A DNA stretch of 64,000 nucleotides from Prostheceraeus crozeri (GCA_907163375.1 CAJQUW010001859.1:868001-932000), one strand, 5' to 3'; numbered from the stretch's first letter, positions 9,906 to 20,552 are shown. Made by a program: numbers and translations. Notes: a model not told the origin generated them from the sequence alone.

Positions 9906-11183
9906 ATGGAGTGTAAAACTTCCGGTTTTTGTTTGTTCGATCAACAAGCCATACAGACAGATATTCTTAGTTCAAGTATTGTAGATTATCATCCTCGAAC
10001 AGCTGAGAATGCTGGCCCCATTGAATTTGTTATTCCTGGTGGTAGTGATGACTACATAGATTTGAGTTATGCGATGCTTGATTTGAGGTTTAGAATTCAG
10101 CAAGCAGATGGAACTGCTATTGACGATGCACATAAAGTTGGACTGAACAATTTACCATTGACTACATTACTTCGCGATGTTTCTCTAACGATTGGAGAGC
10201 AGCAGGTGGAAGGTGGTCAAAGCGATTATCCCTATAAATCATATTTCAATCATGTATCACAGTTTCATCCAGCAGCACAAAAAAGTCATATGGAAGCCAT
10301 GGGATGGTACAGAGATGAAGCAGGAAAATTTGATGTTGAAACAAACAGTGGCTTTGTAAAGCGATCTGCTATGATTAAAGATAGTAAAGTATGTCAGCTA
10401 TATGGTCCGCTGAATTTAGACTTCTTTAGACAGTCAAAGTTTTTACTCTGTAATACCAGCATGCGACTCAAGCTGACATTGAATAAGCCTGAATTTGCGC
10501 TGAATGCATTTGCTAAAGTTGACAATTTTAGAATTCATGTGGAAGATATTGCACTTTACATTCGTCGAGTAGTACCGAATCCAAGTGTCATTAGAGGGCA
10601 TGCTGAAGGCCTTAACCGCCAAAATGCCATTTACCCCGTTCAGCATACAAAGCTTCTCACCTTTACAATTCCGAAAGATCAAAAGAGTTTCATGAAAGAT
10701 GGCCTCTTTCCATCGGAAGCACCGAAGCTCCTCATGGTGGCAATGGTTGAAAATGATGCATTTAATGGTAATATAAAGAAGAATCCTTTCAATTTTAAAC
10801 ACAATCAGTTAAGTGAAATTGCTTTACGTGTAAATGGTGTGAGTCATCCTGGTCCACCCTACAAACCAGATTTTGCTTCGGATCAATTTATGCGCAGTTG
10901 TGTTGATCTTATGGATGTCTTTGGCTTTTACAATACGGATGACACCAACGGACTGACTATGAAAGAGTTTAAGAGTGGATATACTATTTATGCATTTGAT
11001 TTGACTGCTGACAGATATATTAGTGCCCCCTATCGTCAAGCGAACGTGCCTCATAATATTCGTTTGGATTTGACGTTCAAAAGAACACTACCTGAGACGA
11101 TCAATGTATTAATTTATGCAGTCTTCGATTCAAATATTGAAATTACAAAGTATCATGACGTGATTCTTCAGTATAATCGTTAA
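9906..11183 (+). CDS. Major capsid protein, double jelly-roll (hexon-like)
   Basis: The 425-residue frame opens with the family pattern: DQQAIQTDILSSSIVDYHP, then GPIEFVIPGGSDDYIDL and LTTLLRDVSLTIGEQQVEGG followed by YPYKSYFNHV. This succession is characteristic of Polinton double jelly-roll capsid proteins. The protein would form pseudo-hexameric capsomers of an icosahedral shell. The frame is uninterrupted. Its stop TAA shares bases with the protease ATG (TAATG). Confidence 0.85.
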   Translation: MECKTSGFCLFDQQAIQTDILSSSIVDYHPRTAENAGPIEFVIPGGSDDYIDLSYAMLDLRFRIQQADGTAIDDAHKVGLNNLPLTTLLRDVSLTIGEQQVEGGQSDYPYKSYFNHVSQFHPAAQKSHMEAMGWYRDEAGKFDVETNSGFVKRSAMIKDSKVCQLYGPLNLDFFRQSKFLLCNTSMRLKLTLNKPEFALNAFAKVDNFRIHVEDIALYIRRVVPNPSVIRGHAEGLNRQNAIYPVQHTKLLTFTIPKDQKSFMKDGLFPSEAPKLLMVAMVENDAFNGNIKKNPFNFKHNQLSEIALRVNGVSHPGPPYKPDFASDQFMRSCVDLMDVFGFYNTDDTNGLTMKEFKSGYTIYAFDLTADRYISAPYRQANVPHNIRLDLTFKRTLPETINVLIYAVFDSNIEITKYHDVILQYNR

Positions 11184-11644
11184 TGAGTTGGTTGACTGCT
11201 GACGATATTAAGACTAAAGTACAGCGTAATGCAGACGAAGCGACGTTGAAAGCTTTCGATAATGTCTATTCACTCGATACCTTACCACCTGCAGTAAATC
11301 ACTATCCCATCTTTATTGTGCTAAACACTCATTCGCAGAATTTAGGCGGTGAGCATTGGAAAGCGATCTTTATTGGAGAAGACCGACGTGGTGAACTATT
11401 TGACTCTCTTGCTCAACCTCCAAATATACCAACACAGCAGTGGTTGAGAAAACATACGCGTCAATATCAGCGAAATGAACGCATACTACAACATCCACTT
11501 TCATCAACGTGTGGTGCTTTTGTACTGTACTTCATCTTAAAACGTTTACATGTATCTCGATTTGCATCTATTATTCAAAACTTTTCATGTAATCCATCCT
11601 CTAATGAAAAAATGATTTGTAAGTTCTATCATGATTTGAAATAA
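11183..11644 (+). CDS. Adenain-like cysteine protease (Ulp1/C5 fold)
   Basis: The 153-residue protein shows the H-D-Q-C order of the family: GGEHWKAIF has the histidine, ELFDSL the acidic residue, and STCGAFVLYF the nucleophilic cysteine. Such enzymes process capsid and core proteins during maturation. It follows the capsid gene with a TAATG overlap. An AATAAA overlaps its stop codon, marking the end of this transcript set. Confidence 0.85.
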   Translation: MSWLTADDIKTKVQRNADEATLKAFDNVYSLDTLPPAVNHYPIFIVLNTHSQNLGGEHWKAIFIGEDRRGELFDSLAQPPNIPTQQWLRKHTRQYQRNERILQHPLSSTCGAFVLYFILKRLHVSRFASIIQNFSCNPSSNEKMICKFYHDLK

Positions 11645-11675
11645 AAACATCATGTTGGAAAAATTGTTTTTTATT
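11640..11675. terminator. Back-to-back polyadenylation signals between convergent genes
   Basis: AATAAA on the plus strand (11640-11645) overlaps the protease stop. TTTATT (AATAAA on the minus strand, 11670-11675) overlaps the stop of the TBP-like gene. Two convergent transcripts therefore end within about 35 bp. Confidence 0.6.
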
Positions 11676-12537
11676 TTACAATCCGCTGGGTACGTACATA
11701 CTCAATGAGATAGTCTAGGATCACATTTGCTTGTACATGAGATTTTAGTCCAGTAATGATCACTTTACTATTATGAAAGATTGCCACATGCACAGGTAAC
11801 CAACAACTAATGAGAGCTGCAGGAAAAAGTTCGGGTTCATAACACAAATTGTAACTGCTGGTACGAATCTTCAAAAATGAAACACTTTCACTCAATTGAG
11901 TAGAGATCACCATATTGTCCACACTCAGATTCGACATCACACACCTCTCCCTCTTCCATATCCGACTTAGTACTCTCTGTAGCTCTAAGCGCATTGACTG
12001 CGCCGATGAATGAGAAAGGGCGCCGAGAATCTGTACAGTCCCATTTGGGAAGAGTTGAAGATTCCGTGAATTGTTCATCTTCACCACTAACATTTGAGGA
12101 CGGCCGGGTAATACTTGCTGTTTGGAAGCTGTTGGTGTAATGTTGTGAGATCGATTTTGGTGTAGAGTCTGAAGCGACGGAGAATGTTGACGATGGTGTA
12201 GCGATGGCGCTTCATGATGAAAGAATGAGTAAATTGAGCGATGCACCTTCCTTTTATACTTTTCCCAACTACCTTGATGAAATGTGAAGTTAGTATGAAG
12301 TTGGGAATGATAGAGTTGAATTCGCCGATTGTTGACGCGCAGCCAGATGCGATTTCCAATACGTGAATGTCTTTTCATATAGAAGTATTTCAAGTCCTTC
12401 ATGATATGATGTAGAGATTGAAAATGACGATAAGATAAAGCAAACTCTCTTCTCACATTTCCAGTTGAATCTTTGAAATAGACGTTTCGATCATGATCCG
12501 TTTCAATACGTTGTAGGGAATCTAATTTCCAACTCAT
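11671..12537 (-). CDS. TBP-like protein with PC4-like N-terminal region
   Basis: A 288-residue minus-strand gene. Residues about 145-288 match the two-repeat saddle of TATA-binding protein. The first repeat end reads LQLFPNGTVQILGALSHSSA (compare the TBP phrase ALIFSSGKMVCTGAKS). The second reads NLSVDNMVIS, then YEPELFPAALISCW and VAIFHNSKVIITGLKSH, very close to TBP YEPELFPGLIYRM and LIFVSGKVVLTGAK. The first repeat lacks its N-terminal half. Residues 1-110 are a separate domain shared with the neighbour at 12560, with a strand-turn-strand-helix layout like PC4 (ALSYRHFQSLHHIMKDL against PC4 GISLNPEQW). Its likely role is promoter recognition for element genes, several of which have clear TATA boxes. 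TBP similarity is strong by eye, PC4 similarity is tentative. Confidence 0.72.
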   Translation of the reverse strand: MSWKLDSLQRIETDHDRNVYFKDSTGNVRREFALSYRHFQSLHHIMKDLKYFYMKRHSRIGNRIWLRVNNRRIQLYHSQLHTNFTFHQGSWEKYKRKVHRSIYSFFHHEAPSLHHRQHSPSLQTLHQNRSHNITPTASKQQVLPGRPQMLVVKMNNSRNLQLFPNGTVQILGALSHSSAQSMRLELQRVLSRIWKRERCVMSNLSVDNMVISTQLSESVSFLKIRTSSYNLCYEPELFPAALISCWLPVHVAIFHNSKVIITGLKSHVQANVILDYLIEYVRTQRIVK

Positions 12538-12559
12538 GATGTGTGGTAGTCATGTCTGA

Positions 12560-12916
12560 TTAAGATTTGCATAGTAGGGCGATGAACTCACGACGAATAA
12601 ATGTCATGATGGAGCGATGTATGTATCTTCTATACTTCTCCCAATTGTATTTGAGAAATGAGAAACAGTTTGCGGAATGAGAATGGTAGATTTGAATTTC
12701 ATTTCTGTAATGTTGAAGCCAAACTTGATCACCCAAGGAGATGAATCTTAATGTTTCAAAATATTCCAAATCCCTCATGATATCATTGAGGTTGACAAAT
12801 TGTCGCCATGTTAATGTAATACCTCTTGATGTATGACCATGAGAATTTTTGAAATGTACGTTTCCATCACGATCAACTCTGATATATTGTAGAGAGTCCA
12901 AAATCCAAGTCTTCAT
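12560..12916 (-). CDS. PC4-like paralogue of the TBP-fusion N-terminus
   Basis: From the ATG at 12916 the product has 118 residues and parallels residues 1-110 of the adjacent TBP-like protein. Shared phrases are LDSLQ, FK(D/N)S, (G)ITLTWRQF / ALSYRHFQ, IMRDLEYF / IMKDLKYF and NWEKYRRYIHRSI / SWEKYKRKVHRSI. It is a tandem duplicate without the TBP part. A single-strand DNA-binding or coactivator role is inferred from the PC4-like layout only. It lies head to head with the penton-like gene at 12952, leaving under 40 bp for two start regions. Confidence 0.55.
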   Translation of the reverse strand: MKTWILDSLQYIRVDRDGNVHFKNSHGHTSRGITLTWRQFVNLNDIMRDLEYFETLRFISLGDQVWLQHYRNEIQIYHSHSANCFSFLKYNWEKYRRYIHRSIMTFIRREFIALLCKS

Positions 12917-12951
12917 GATGTTATGCAAAGTCGCAGATCAGCAATATAAAA

Positions 12952-14348
12952 ATGTCGTTTTATCATATTTTGCTTAGCAATACGGCTACAAAGAGATTTA
13001 CTAGTAATCGAGCCGCACTCTTTTCTACTCCCATTGATCATGTACAACAGCTAAATGGAAATTGGGAAGTGGGTGTCACTCAACTTGTTTATAGCAACTG
13101 TGTCTATACTTTTGATCATGAGGTGATGACTATTAATATGAGACGTACAGCTGCTTATCAATGTGAAAAGGGGTGCCGAGTATAAATTCCACAGTGGCCA
13201 AAGAAAGACCTCTTATCATGTAAAAAGTTTATATATGATTTCTTGAATAAAGCGAGTAAACATATTGTCCAATTTACTCCGCACAATGTTGATTATAATT
13301 ATGTACATCATGTAGTTGAGAAAGATTGGATTGTTGGTTTAAGTCCAAGTTTAAGAAATGATTTAGGTTACCTCGCTAGCGCCTTAACAAGCTATGATAA
13401 TTTTAACGTTAATTACCACATAAGTGGTCATAAACAGTTAATATATCGAGAGGAAGCTTATTATGTAGATCTTATTCCAAGAAATGAGAAGACGTTGGTG
13501 AAGAAGATTGTGATTAAGCCAAGAAAGACAAACATGACTCCTGAAACATTATTGAAGAAATTTAATTATCTCCTTCGAGTTGATGGCAAACAAGTGGCAA
13601 CATTGACATCAAATCATCTAATCATATTGCAATAAGCAAATTAAATGATGATGATGATCTAGTATTAGTTTGTTCAAAAGATTTTCATCAGTTCTTACGA
13701 CATCGTTCTGCAGCTGTTCATGGAAAATCTGATATGCAACATTTACCATGTGAAAGGTCAAATCAATTTGATACAGAATGGACCGTATCTTTATACAGAA
13801 AGTGTGTAGAGCCTTTAGGTGGTATCTTACATGAAACAAGAGTGTTGATGCCTCGCATTATTACTTCGGTTAAATTGGTTGTAGATTATTTAAATGAAGT
13901 GATTAATGAGCAACATATTTCATTTTCTGAAAAAGAAGGTACTTTGTCTCTCACTATAAGTGGAAAAGGTATTGAACTAATTATGGATAAAACTCTAATG
14001 GACATTTTGGGTTTTGATCAAAATATCTTTAAAAGTGGTACTGTAACCAAAGCTAGCGCAGACATGTCGCTATCGCGTCGTATTAACTATTTTCATATAT
14101 ATTCCAATATTGGTGAAGATGTACGTGTGGGATATGTTGAAGCTCCATTGCTAGCAATGATACCATACCAGCCAAAAAGCTGCAGTATTTTATCTCAGCA
14201 TACTTTCGAGAAAGTGCATTATACAAAGCTGAAATCAAACTACATCCCACAAATTGATATTGCCATTTATGACGATGCTGGTGCGTTGATTCCTTTTCAT
14301 AAAGATGCTGTGACAAGTATCACACTCCATTTCCGAATGAAGAGTTAA
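12952..14348 (+). pseudogene. Broken penton-like structural gene copy of outer Polinton
   Basis: The region begins with a segment containing NGNWEVGVTQLVYSN and ends with LLAMIPYQP and IDIAIYDDAGALIPF, the two signature ends of the penton-like family seen intact in the next gene. It is a diverged paralogue, broken in about two or three places. The element thus once carried two versions of this virion protein side by side. Confidence 0.65.
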
Positions 14349-14357
14349 TGCAAAAGT

Positions 14358-15908
14358 ATGCTAATATATTTTTCCAATGTGAATAATATGGAAAGTGAAA
14401 ATAAGGACTCGTTTCTAATCTACTTGCCCAGTAATGCTTCTATGAATAAATTTCCCAAAAATAAACCATCAGACTATCGAGTAGAATTAAATCGGCCACT
14501 GCATTTAGAAGGTGAATGGGAGGTTGGCGTTTCTAGTATTTGCTATGATAGCAATATTCAGAATGTGAATAATTTGGAAGAAATGATATTGACTCCTCGC
14601 ACCCATGATGGAATAACGATGAATAATGCATTTCAGTTCCCATACAATTTAACATCAGATGGAAAGTGGAACTATGAATGGATTCAGATAAAATCAGATT
14701 CTTATGAACCATTTGGGAATGAGAAAATTATTCAGGCATTCAACAGTGGTAATACTTCCATCATGAAGAATAAAAATCAGAAAGCTTATGAATTTACTAT
14801 CTATCATTGGAGTGGGAGACAGTTCCTCCGCTTTCATTCTTTTACTAAAGGTTTTACGCTGAGGTTGGATAATGAATTCTATCCACATCTTGGTTTTGGT
14901 CATGGACTACATCTAACGTCAATTGCTACTGCAAATGTTAAAAAAGTTTATTCAAATCGAATCAACAAATTTCATTATAGATTTAAAATATTTGATGAAG
15001 ATGTTGTAGAATGCGAAGAACGCATCATTTTGAAAAAGCGTGGTGTTCAACCTTTATCACTTATTGAGTTAGTAAAACGATGGAATGAGACTGTGGGTAA
15101 GAAGTATGGAGAGAACATTATGGCGAACAAAAATAAGTTGGTTATTCAGAAATATAATGACAAACTTACAGTTTATTTCTCTCCAACCTTGCGTCATTTT
15201 GTAAGACATTATACACCTATTATTGGAAGCGGTGTGGTGTATGCTTCTCATGAATATCACACTAAAGCTGATTCAGTTAATGATGAATGGTGGGTGGACA
15301 TCTATGGCGATCGCATCAAGAAAATTTACCAGTCTTATGAAGAATCTAAAGTTGCTATCAATATAATGCCGCGTCTATATCATACAGTTGAAAGCTTCAT
15401 TCATGTAGTTAATCCTTATTTACAACAGAAGTTGAAGCATGTGATGAAAAGTAAATATGATGTAAAGACACACCACATTTCGTTTTCAATTGAAAATCAA
15501 CGCGTTGTTCTGAAACTGGGTGATGACATTCAATGTCAATTGAGTAAAAATTTGAAAAAACTCTTTGGTTTTTCAATGCTACAAACAGTGTTTGCTGCTG
15601 CGCATACGATTGGTATAGAAACACCAATGACACTTGATAAACATGAACAGCACCTTTACATTCAAAGTGATTTGATTCTACCTATTTCTGTTGGTGAGAA
15701 AAAAGAATACATTTTACGTGATTTCATTCATGATAAAGACGCTTCATATGGAATAGTCGAGAAGATGTTTGAATCTATTTTCTATCATCCCGTCGTCAAA
15801 CAAACTATACCCTCTATTGCTATCAAAATTACCAATGGTTTACAAGAGTGCATCCATGTGAAAGATACTAGATCCCTCGTAACTTTAGTGTTTCGGAAAA
15901 CAAAGTGA
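14358..15908 (+). CDS. Penton-like (WEVG-type) virion protein
   Basis: A 516-residue protein that looks whole; a second ATG at 14388 fits the family start better. It has IYLPSNASMNKFPKNKPSDY and HLEGEWEVGVSSICYDSN near residues 20-65, the usual opening of this Polinton structural family, and ends with an IKITNG ... SLVTLVFRK strand. A middle segment (KLFGFSMLQT) fits the LGF motif common to these proteins. It most likely forms the vertex (penton or minor capsid) protein, and a receptor-binding role is possible. It is longer than the inner-element counterpart (262 residues), suggesting an added domain. Confidence 0.65.
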   Translation: MLIYFSNVNNMESENKDSFLIYLPSNASMNKFPKNKPSDYRVELNRPLHLEGEWEVGVSSICYDSNIQNVNNLEEMILTPRTHDGITMNNAFQFPYNLTSDGKWNYEWIQIKSDSYEPFGNEKIIQAFNSGNTSIMKNKNQKAYEFTIYHWSGRQFLRFHSFTKGFTLRLDNEFYPHLGFGHGLHLTSIATANVKKVYSNRINKFHYRFKIFDEDVVECEERIILKKRGVQPLSLIELVKRWNETVGKKYGENIMANKNKLVIQKYNDKLTVYFSPTLRHFVRHYTPIIGSGVVYASHEYHTKADSVNDEWWVDIYGDRIKKIYQSYEESKVAINIMPRLYHTVESFIHVVNPYLQQKLKHVMKSKYDVKTHHISFSIENQRVVLKLGDDIQCQLSKNLKKLFGFSMLQTVFAAAHTIGIETPMTLDKHEQHLYIQSDLILPISVGEKKEYILRDFIHDKDASYGIVEKMFESIFYHPVVKQTIPSIAIKITNGLQECIHVKDTRSLVTLVFRKTK

Positions 15909-15919
15909 AGTCATTGTGA

Positions 15920-15936
15920 TATGTTTATTGAAATAA
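15920..15936. terminator. Bidirectional polyadenylation signal
   Basis: The stretch TTTATTGAAATAAA contains AATAAA on both strands, just after the penton-like gene (plus) and beyond the end of the polymerase gene (minus). Confidence 0.45.
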
Positions 15937-15976
15937 AAATATGTATATGAAAAAGTCTTTTCACAGATATAGGGGG

Positions 15977-16152
15977 AATGGGCTGACTGTAGGCATATAT
16001 TCACAAGGAAGAAACGATCTCATGCGGTACATAAAACAACCATGTATATCTACAAAAAGCAAGAGGAATGGGCTGACTGTAGGCATATATTCACAAGGAA
16101 GAAACGATCTCATGCGATACATAAAACAACCATGTATATCTACAAAAAGCAA
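15977..16152 (+). repeat. 90-bp tandem duplication
   Basis: Two nearly identical units start at AATGGGCTGACTGTAGGC (15977 and 16067). They differ at about one base, so the duplication is recent. It lies in the non-coding gap between the convergent penton-like and polymerase genes. Confidence 0.9.
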
Positions 16153-16177
16153 CATCAAAATACTGAGTTAAAGTTGA

Positions 16178-18517
16178 TTATGTCAATACATCTCCTGAAT
16201 GTGGTAGCGTGAGTTTTATTCTTTTGGGTGGAGGTATGTTTGTGTCAGGATGTCCATGTGGAAGAGATGTGTTATGTCCTATCCAACACCTCTTATCCTC
16301 CCATGCTGAAAGTGCTCGTTTCTTGAACGTGTACGTTTTCACAGTATGAACTTGAGATTTTAAGATTGTCATATTGACAAACGTTATATTTATATTTTTA
16401 TAGGCCTTCTTATAGGACCGATGTTTCATTTTATGAACAATGGATTTTGATATACCTTTAGCACGCTTAATACTATCTGCACATTCTTTTAATTTCATGG
16501 AATACATTTTAGGACGGAGGAGAATCATTTCATCTATTTCCTTTCCTGCTGTTTTATCCTTAAAACAACCAAGTTTGGCTTTATTCTGTATGGAATAGAG
16601 TGGATGAGTGGGATTGTAGTTAGATGTGTCGAAATATTTTTCTAATGACTTGCCTACTTCATTAAAATTTAAATCTTTTTGAGTGGTAATTCGTAAAAAG
16701 AAACTATCTGTATCACCACCCAGCAAGTCAACCTCTTTTACGAGAGGGCATGGTTTTAATATTTTGCAGAAGAGTTGATACATTTCAAGCTTGGAATAAT
16801 CTAAAACGGCTTGCCCAATATAGATGGGTTTGCACAACTCAACTTCTGATTTTATCATTTTAACACCTACAAGATCCTCATCGATGATGTCTCTATCAAT
16901 GAAAAGAGGTGATGAGGTCAATTTGTGATATTTTTGTTCATCAACGACTAGTTTGTAATTCATACGTTTTCTAACATCCTCCATGGTCTTTCCGAATAGA
17001 CTGTTATTCTTATATTTATAAAAATCCTTTTCAAAATGATTTTGGGCGAGTGCACGTTTTTGACTGTTACTATCTATGTAGGGTTTGAGGAAGGCTTTCT
17101 GTCTAAATTTGATAATGCGGTGAACTGACTTTAGAAGCATGCCCATTTCTAAATAGAATTTTAATATGCAGAAGTGTACGAGATAATTTTTCTTATCATA
17201 TTAGGTGAGTAAATGTTTGCGGCATGGTTTGTACCTTGGCTGTCCACACTCTATTAAGTTATTATGAAATTGTGACATGAATGGTGAAAACATATCTTCA
17301 GTCACTTCACCAGATTCAGGTGCGAGTGGGAAATCAGCAGTTTTATTTTTAATGCTATTTGGATAGATCAAATCCACTTCAAAATAATATCCCCAATCAC
17401 CTTCATCTGGAATCTTCAGTATGTTTGAAGGGTTGGAGTAATACTCAAGCTCATCTTGATTTAACCAACTAAACTCGGAATGAGGTAGTGGTTTAGACAG
17501 TGAACTGCCATATAAATTATTTTGGTCATAGTACTTTAGGTGGATATGATCATCACCTACTGTTTCAGATTTTATATGATGTTTATTTACAAATGTGAGA
17601 CCACCGCGTATTCCGCGCTCAAATATATTATACATCTTCGGGTCTTGCAAGAGATGAATGGTCTCACCAGTCATTTTAAAGGCTGATTTAAAGGACATGG
17701 CTGGTAGACTGACAAAGTGGACAGGATCTAATTTGTCTTCTTCTAATGCCACTCGTCGAAATTCCTGAAAGACATCAGCCAGCAAAATGACATCTAATTC
17801 TAAGTAAGCGATCATATAATCGCCAAACGTTTTACAATCAAATTTTAACCATGCCTCTTGAGCATGTTCATAGTCCTCTACTGGACAATCTTCACCCGTC
17901 AAATCGTTTTTGAATTTGTCAATGGAAGGAAGGGTTGTTTCATTTAGTTTAGACATTGAGCTAAAATACGCATAAGGAAAGACTCCTTTGCGAGTGATTA
18001 TTTCATCCGTTAAGTTTGGATAGTGTTTCTTCAAAGTTTGACTATGGGGAAGAAACTTCAGATTTCGAACGAGAGAAGCTAGTGACGCTGACATGAATTG
18101 AAATGAATCTAAAAATTTTATTTCGAAGAAGACTGTCTTATTTTCTTTAGTTTTATCTACTGGTACTTTTGCTGTCATTGCCATGAATTTTTCTCTCGTT
18201 TGTGCTATTACATTAAACTGCCACGATTTCATCTGGCTCAACCCTCCTTTTATGAGCATATGACTGTCATAGCCCTTAAAGTTATGAAAAATGACGGGTA
18301 GTACACGACGTCTCAACCTAAGTGAAAAGTTACATTTGGAGCAGAGTGCGTTTCTAAATTTACCAGTGATGTGATCATGATCACGCATTTTCTTAATTTT
18401 ATCGTCATCAAACGTTTTATGACATTTAGGACAGGATGTGCAACTTTCAAATTTTTGTTTGTCTTCATCTGACATATGTAGTGACTTACGCTGCAATTGG
18501 GAATAATATGATTGTTG
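16178..18517 (-). pseudogene. Outer Polinton DNA polymerase B, exonuclease to palm part
   Basis: This minus-strand part of a protein-primed family B polymerase shows HDHITGKFRNALC and HNFKGYDSHMLIKG (exonuclease region), YLELDVILLADVFQEFRR (Exo III), YYDQNNLYGSSLSKPLP (motif A), NNSLFGKTMEDVRKRM (motif B) and GGDTDSFFLRI (motif C with DTDS). The gene is separated from its upstream part by a PLE insert and by the inner Polinton, and carries about one further break. Its function was replication of the element. Confidence 0.88.
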
Positions 18518-19463
18518 AAGATAAGACAAAACGATGTCATTAGTTGCGAGGCCTTTCGCCGATTCTTTTCGGGCAACACTTCGGAACGCGTACAATAAAA
18601 GAAAAATCAAGTCATTATATACAGTTAAAATGAAAGAAAGGACGGAGTTGAAGTCACTGCCACGGAAGAGCGAGCGTTAATACAGTGTTTATCTCAATGC
18701 TGAAATAAAGTTTCTCTTTGAAACTTTACGCGATAATGGCTATCCATCTTCATTCATCGAAAAGTACAGTCTGCAAAGACAAAGAGAAGCTGTTACTGGA
18801 CCTGAAAAGAAGCCAGCTTACCTGATGGTTCCGTATTTGGGAGAACAGTTCTCAAGCGAAGTGAGAATGAGAGTCCGTGCTGCAACAGCTCTGGCGTTCT
18901 ATGCCATCGAGCCGAAGATCGTCTTCTCCACCACCAAGATTCCAGCTCGCCCCCTCAAGGATTCGCTGCCGCCGACCTGTGCCTCCGACATCGTTTACCA
19001 ATTCACATGTAACTGTGGTGACAGTTACGTCGGACGCACGGAGAGGTGGTTGGCCAAGCGAGCTGATGAACACCTTCCACAATGGCTGATGAAGGACAAG
19101 TGCAGGCGATCTTCAGCAGCACCGACAAGCGCGGTCACGCGTCACACGATGACGTGTACATCGTTCGATCGCGCCAACGAGAAGATCTCCTACTTCAAGC
19201 AGCTGGTTCGCGCTCGCCACCCAATGTTGCTACCATTTCTCGAAGCGACAATGATAGCATCATTGCGGCCGGTTTTATGTGTCCAGAAGCAAACTGTATT
19301 AACGCTCGCTCTTCCGTGGCAGTGACTTCAACTCCGTCCTTTCTTTCATTTTAACTGTATATAATGACTTGATTTTTCTTTTATTGTACGCGTTCCGAAG
19401 TGTTGCCCGAAAAGAATCGGCGAAAGGCCTCGCAACTAATGACATCGTTTTGTCTTATCTTTA
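18518..19463 (+). mobile_element. Penelope-like element fragment inserted in the outer polymerase gene
   Basis: Between about 18697 and 19323 a plus-strand frame encodes the C-terminal part of a Penelope-like protein: NGYPSSFIEKYS, YLMVPYLGEQF, then the GIY-YIG endonuclease (SDIVYQFTCNCGDSYVGRTE, KRADEHLPQWL) and the terminal LEATMIASLRPVLCVQK. It is 5'-truncated, with a 3' untranslated region to 19463. The outermost 172 bp on each side (18518-18690 and 19292-19463) are inverted copies of this 3' region, the inverted-tail structure known for PLE insertions. Confidence 0.8.
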
Positions 19464-19873
19464 TTACCAATACGATCACGGCCAACAAGTGTTTCATGAT
19501 TGTTGAAATTTAGCAGCTTTATCGAGAAATTCTAGAAATTTTGAAATGCAATCTTCACCTTGCCAAGTATGCATTTTGTTTTGTCTATTCCTAAAGTGGT
19601 CATGCCATACTTCATAGCAGGATATGGCAGCTGGCTTGTGGATGATTATCATCAATGTAGCATTCTATGTCTGCGTAAATGACACGCAGGGGACTTAATT
19701 CGTCACCATTATCCCTATGTGAAAATATTTTATCTTTGGGCATGCGTTCCATTTGTAATTTACCTCGCTTGCACCATTCATAGTGAGTTTCAAATTTATC
19801 TTTACTCCAAAAGGAGCGGATGCAGCGGTCGCATACAAAATGTTCACCTCTTTTAGAGTGCCCCAAGTGAGTG
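19464..19873 (-). pseudogene. Outer Polinton polymerase B, middle part
   Basis: The minus strand encodes a zinc-finger-like segment (FVCDRCIRSFWSKDKFETH) and the first exonuclease motif VIYADIECY. It lies between the PLE insert on one side and the inner Polinton on the other. It belongs to the same gene as 16178-18517 and 38276-39502. Confidence 0.8.
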
Positions 19874-19879
19874 TACAAG

Positions 19880-20552
19880 AGTAATGGGTAAAAGACCGTT
19901 CCAGGACACCATAAAATCAAAAAAATTGGTATCTTTAAAAACGACATAAATTCATGAATTTGAACCCTTTTTCAGGTTTTTAAGACCTAAATTCATGAAT
20001 TTAGTCCATTCAAAAAGTACCATTTTTTCAAAAAATGACATTTTTAAAAACGACATAAATTCATGATTTTGAACCTTTTTTCAGGTTATGAAGACCTAAA
20101 TTCATAAATCGGCTAAAGCCAGAGGAGCTTCGCTCCGATTTGGGCGTTTTTAAAAATACCCAATTTTCAAATTTTTCAAAATCTCAAATTTGAGAATTAC
20201 AATCGGGCGAAGCCCTAGAACCTTCGGTTCGATTTTCACCGCTTAAATCATGTCCGTTCCAGGACACCGAAAATCATAAAAGTTAAGAATCTCAAATTTG
20301 TGATTATGACATTTTTCATTGCTTAAATCATGACCGTTCAAGGACACCGAAAAAATCATAAAAGTTAAGAATCTCAAAATTTGAGAATTACAATCGGGCG
20401 AAGCCCTAGAACCTTCGGTTCGATTTTCATTGCTTAAATCATGACCGTTCAAGGACACCAAAAATCATAAAAGTTGAGAATTTCAAATTCATGAATTTTA
20501 TCCATCTTTCAGGTTTTTAAAATATATCATGTGACTAATAATATTTCTTTAA
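19880..20552 (+). repeat. Left terminal inverted repeat of inner Polinton
   Basis: It matches the reverse complement of 37771-38269. It is about 170 bp longer because an internal module (AAATCATGACCGTTCAAGGACACC and neighbours, kept in two or three copies between 20240 and 20465) is repeated. The phrase TTCATGAATTT and palindromes such as GGAGCTTCGCTCC recur within it. Confidence 0.92.
20110..20240. repeat. Micro-hairpin repeats in left TIR
   Basis: Perfect palindromes with short loops stand close together: GGCTAAAGCC, GGAGCTTCGCTCC (loop TTC), GGGCGAAGCCC (loop GAA) and GAACCTTCGGTTC (loop TTC). The last two recur near 20396-20425 and in the right TIR near 37918-37945. Confidence 0.85.

Noticed and set aside
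10443-11054. Minus-strand frames within the outer capsid gene
   Set aside because: They are antisense to a well-supported capsid gene and have no motifs.
15941-16171. Frame over the 90-bp tandem duplication
   Set aside because: It repeats one peptide twice, lies between convergent genes after a polyadenylation signal and has no family.
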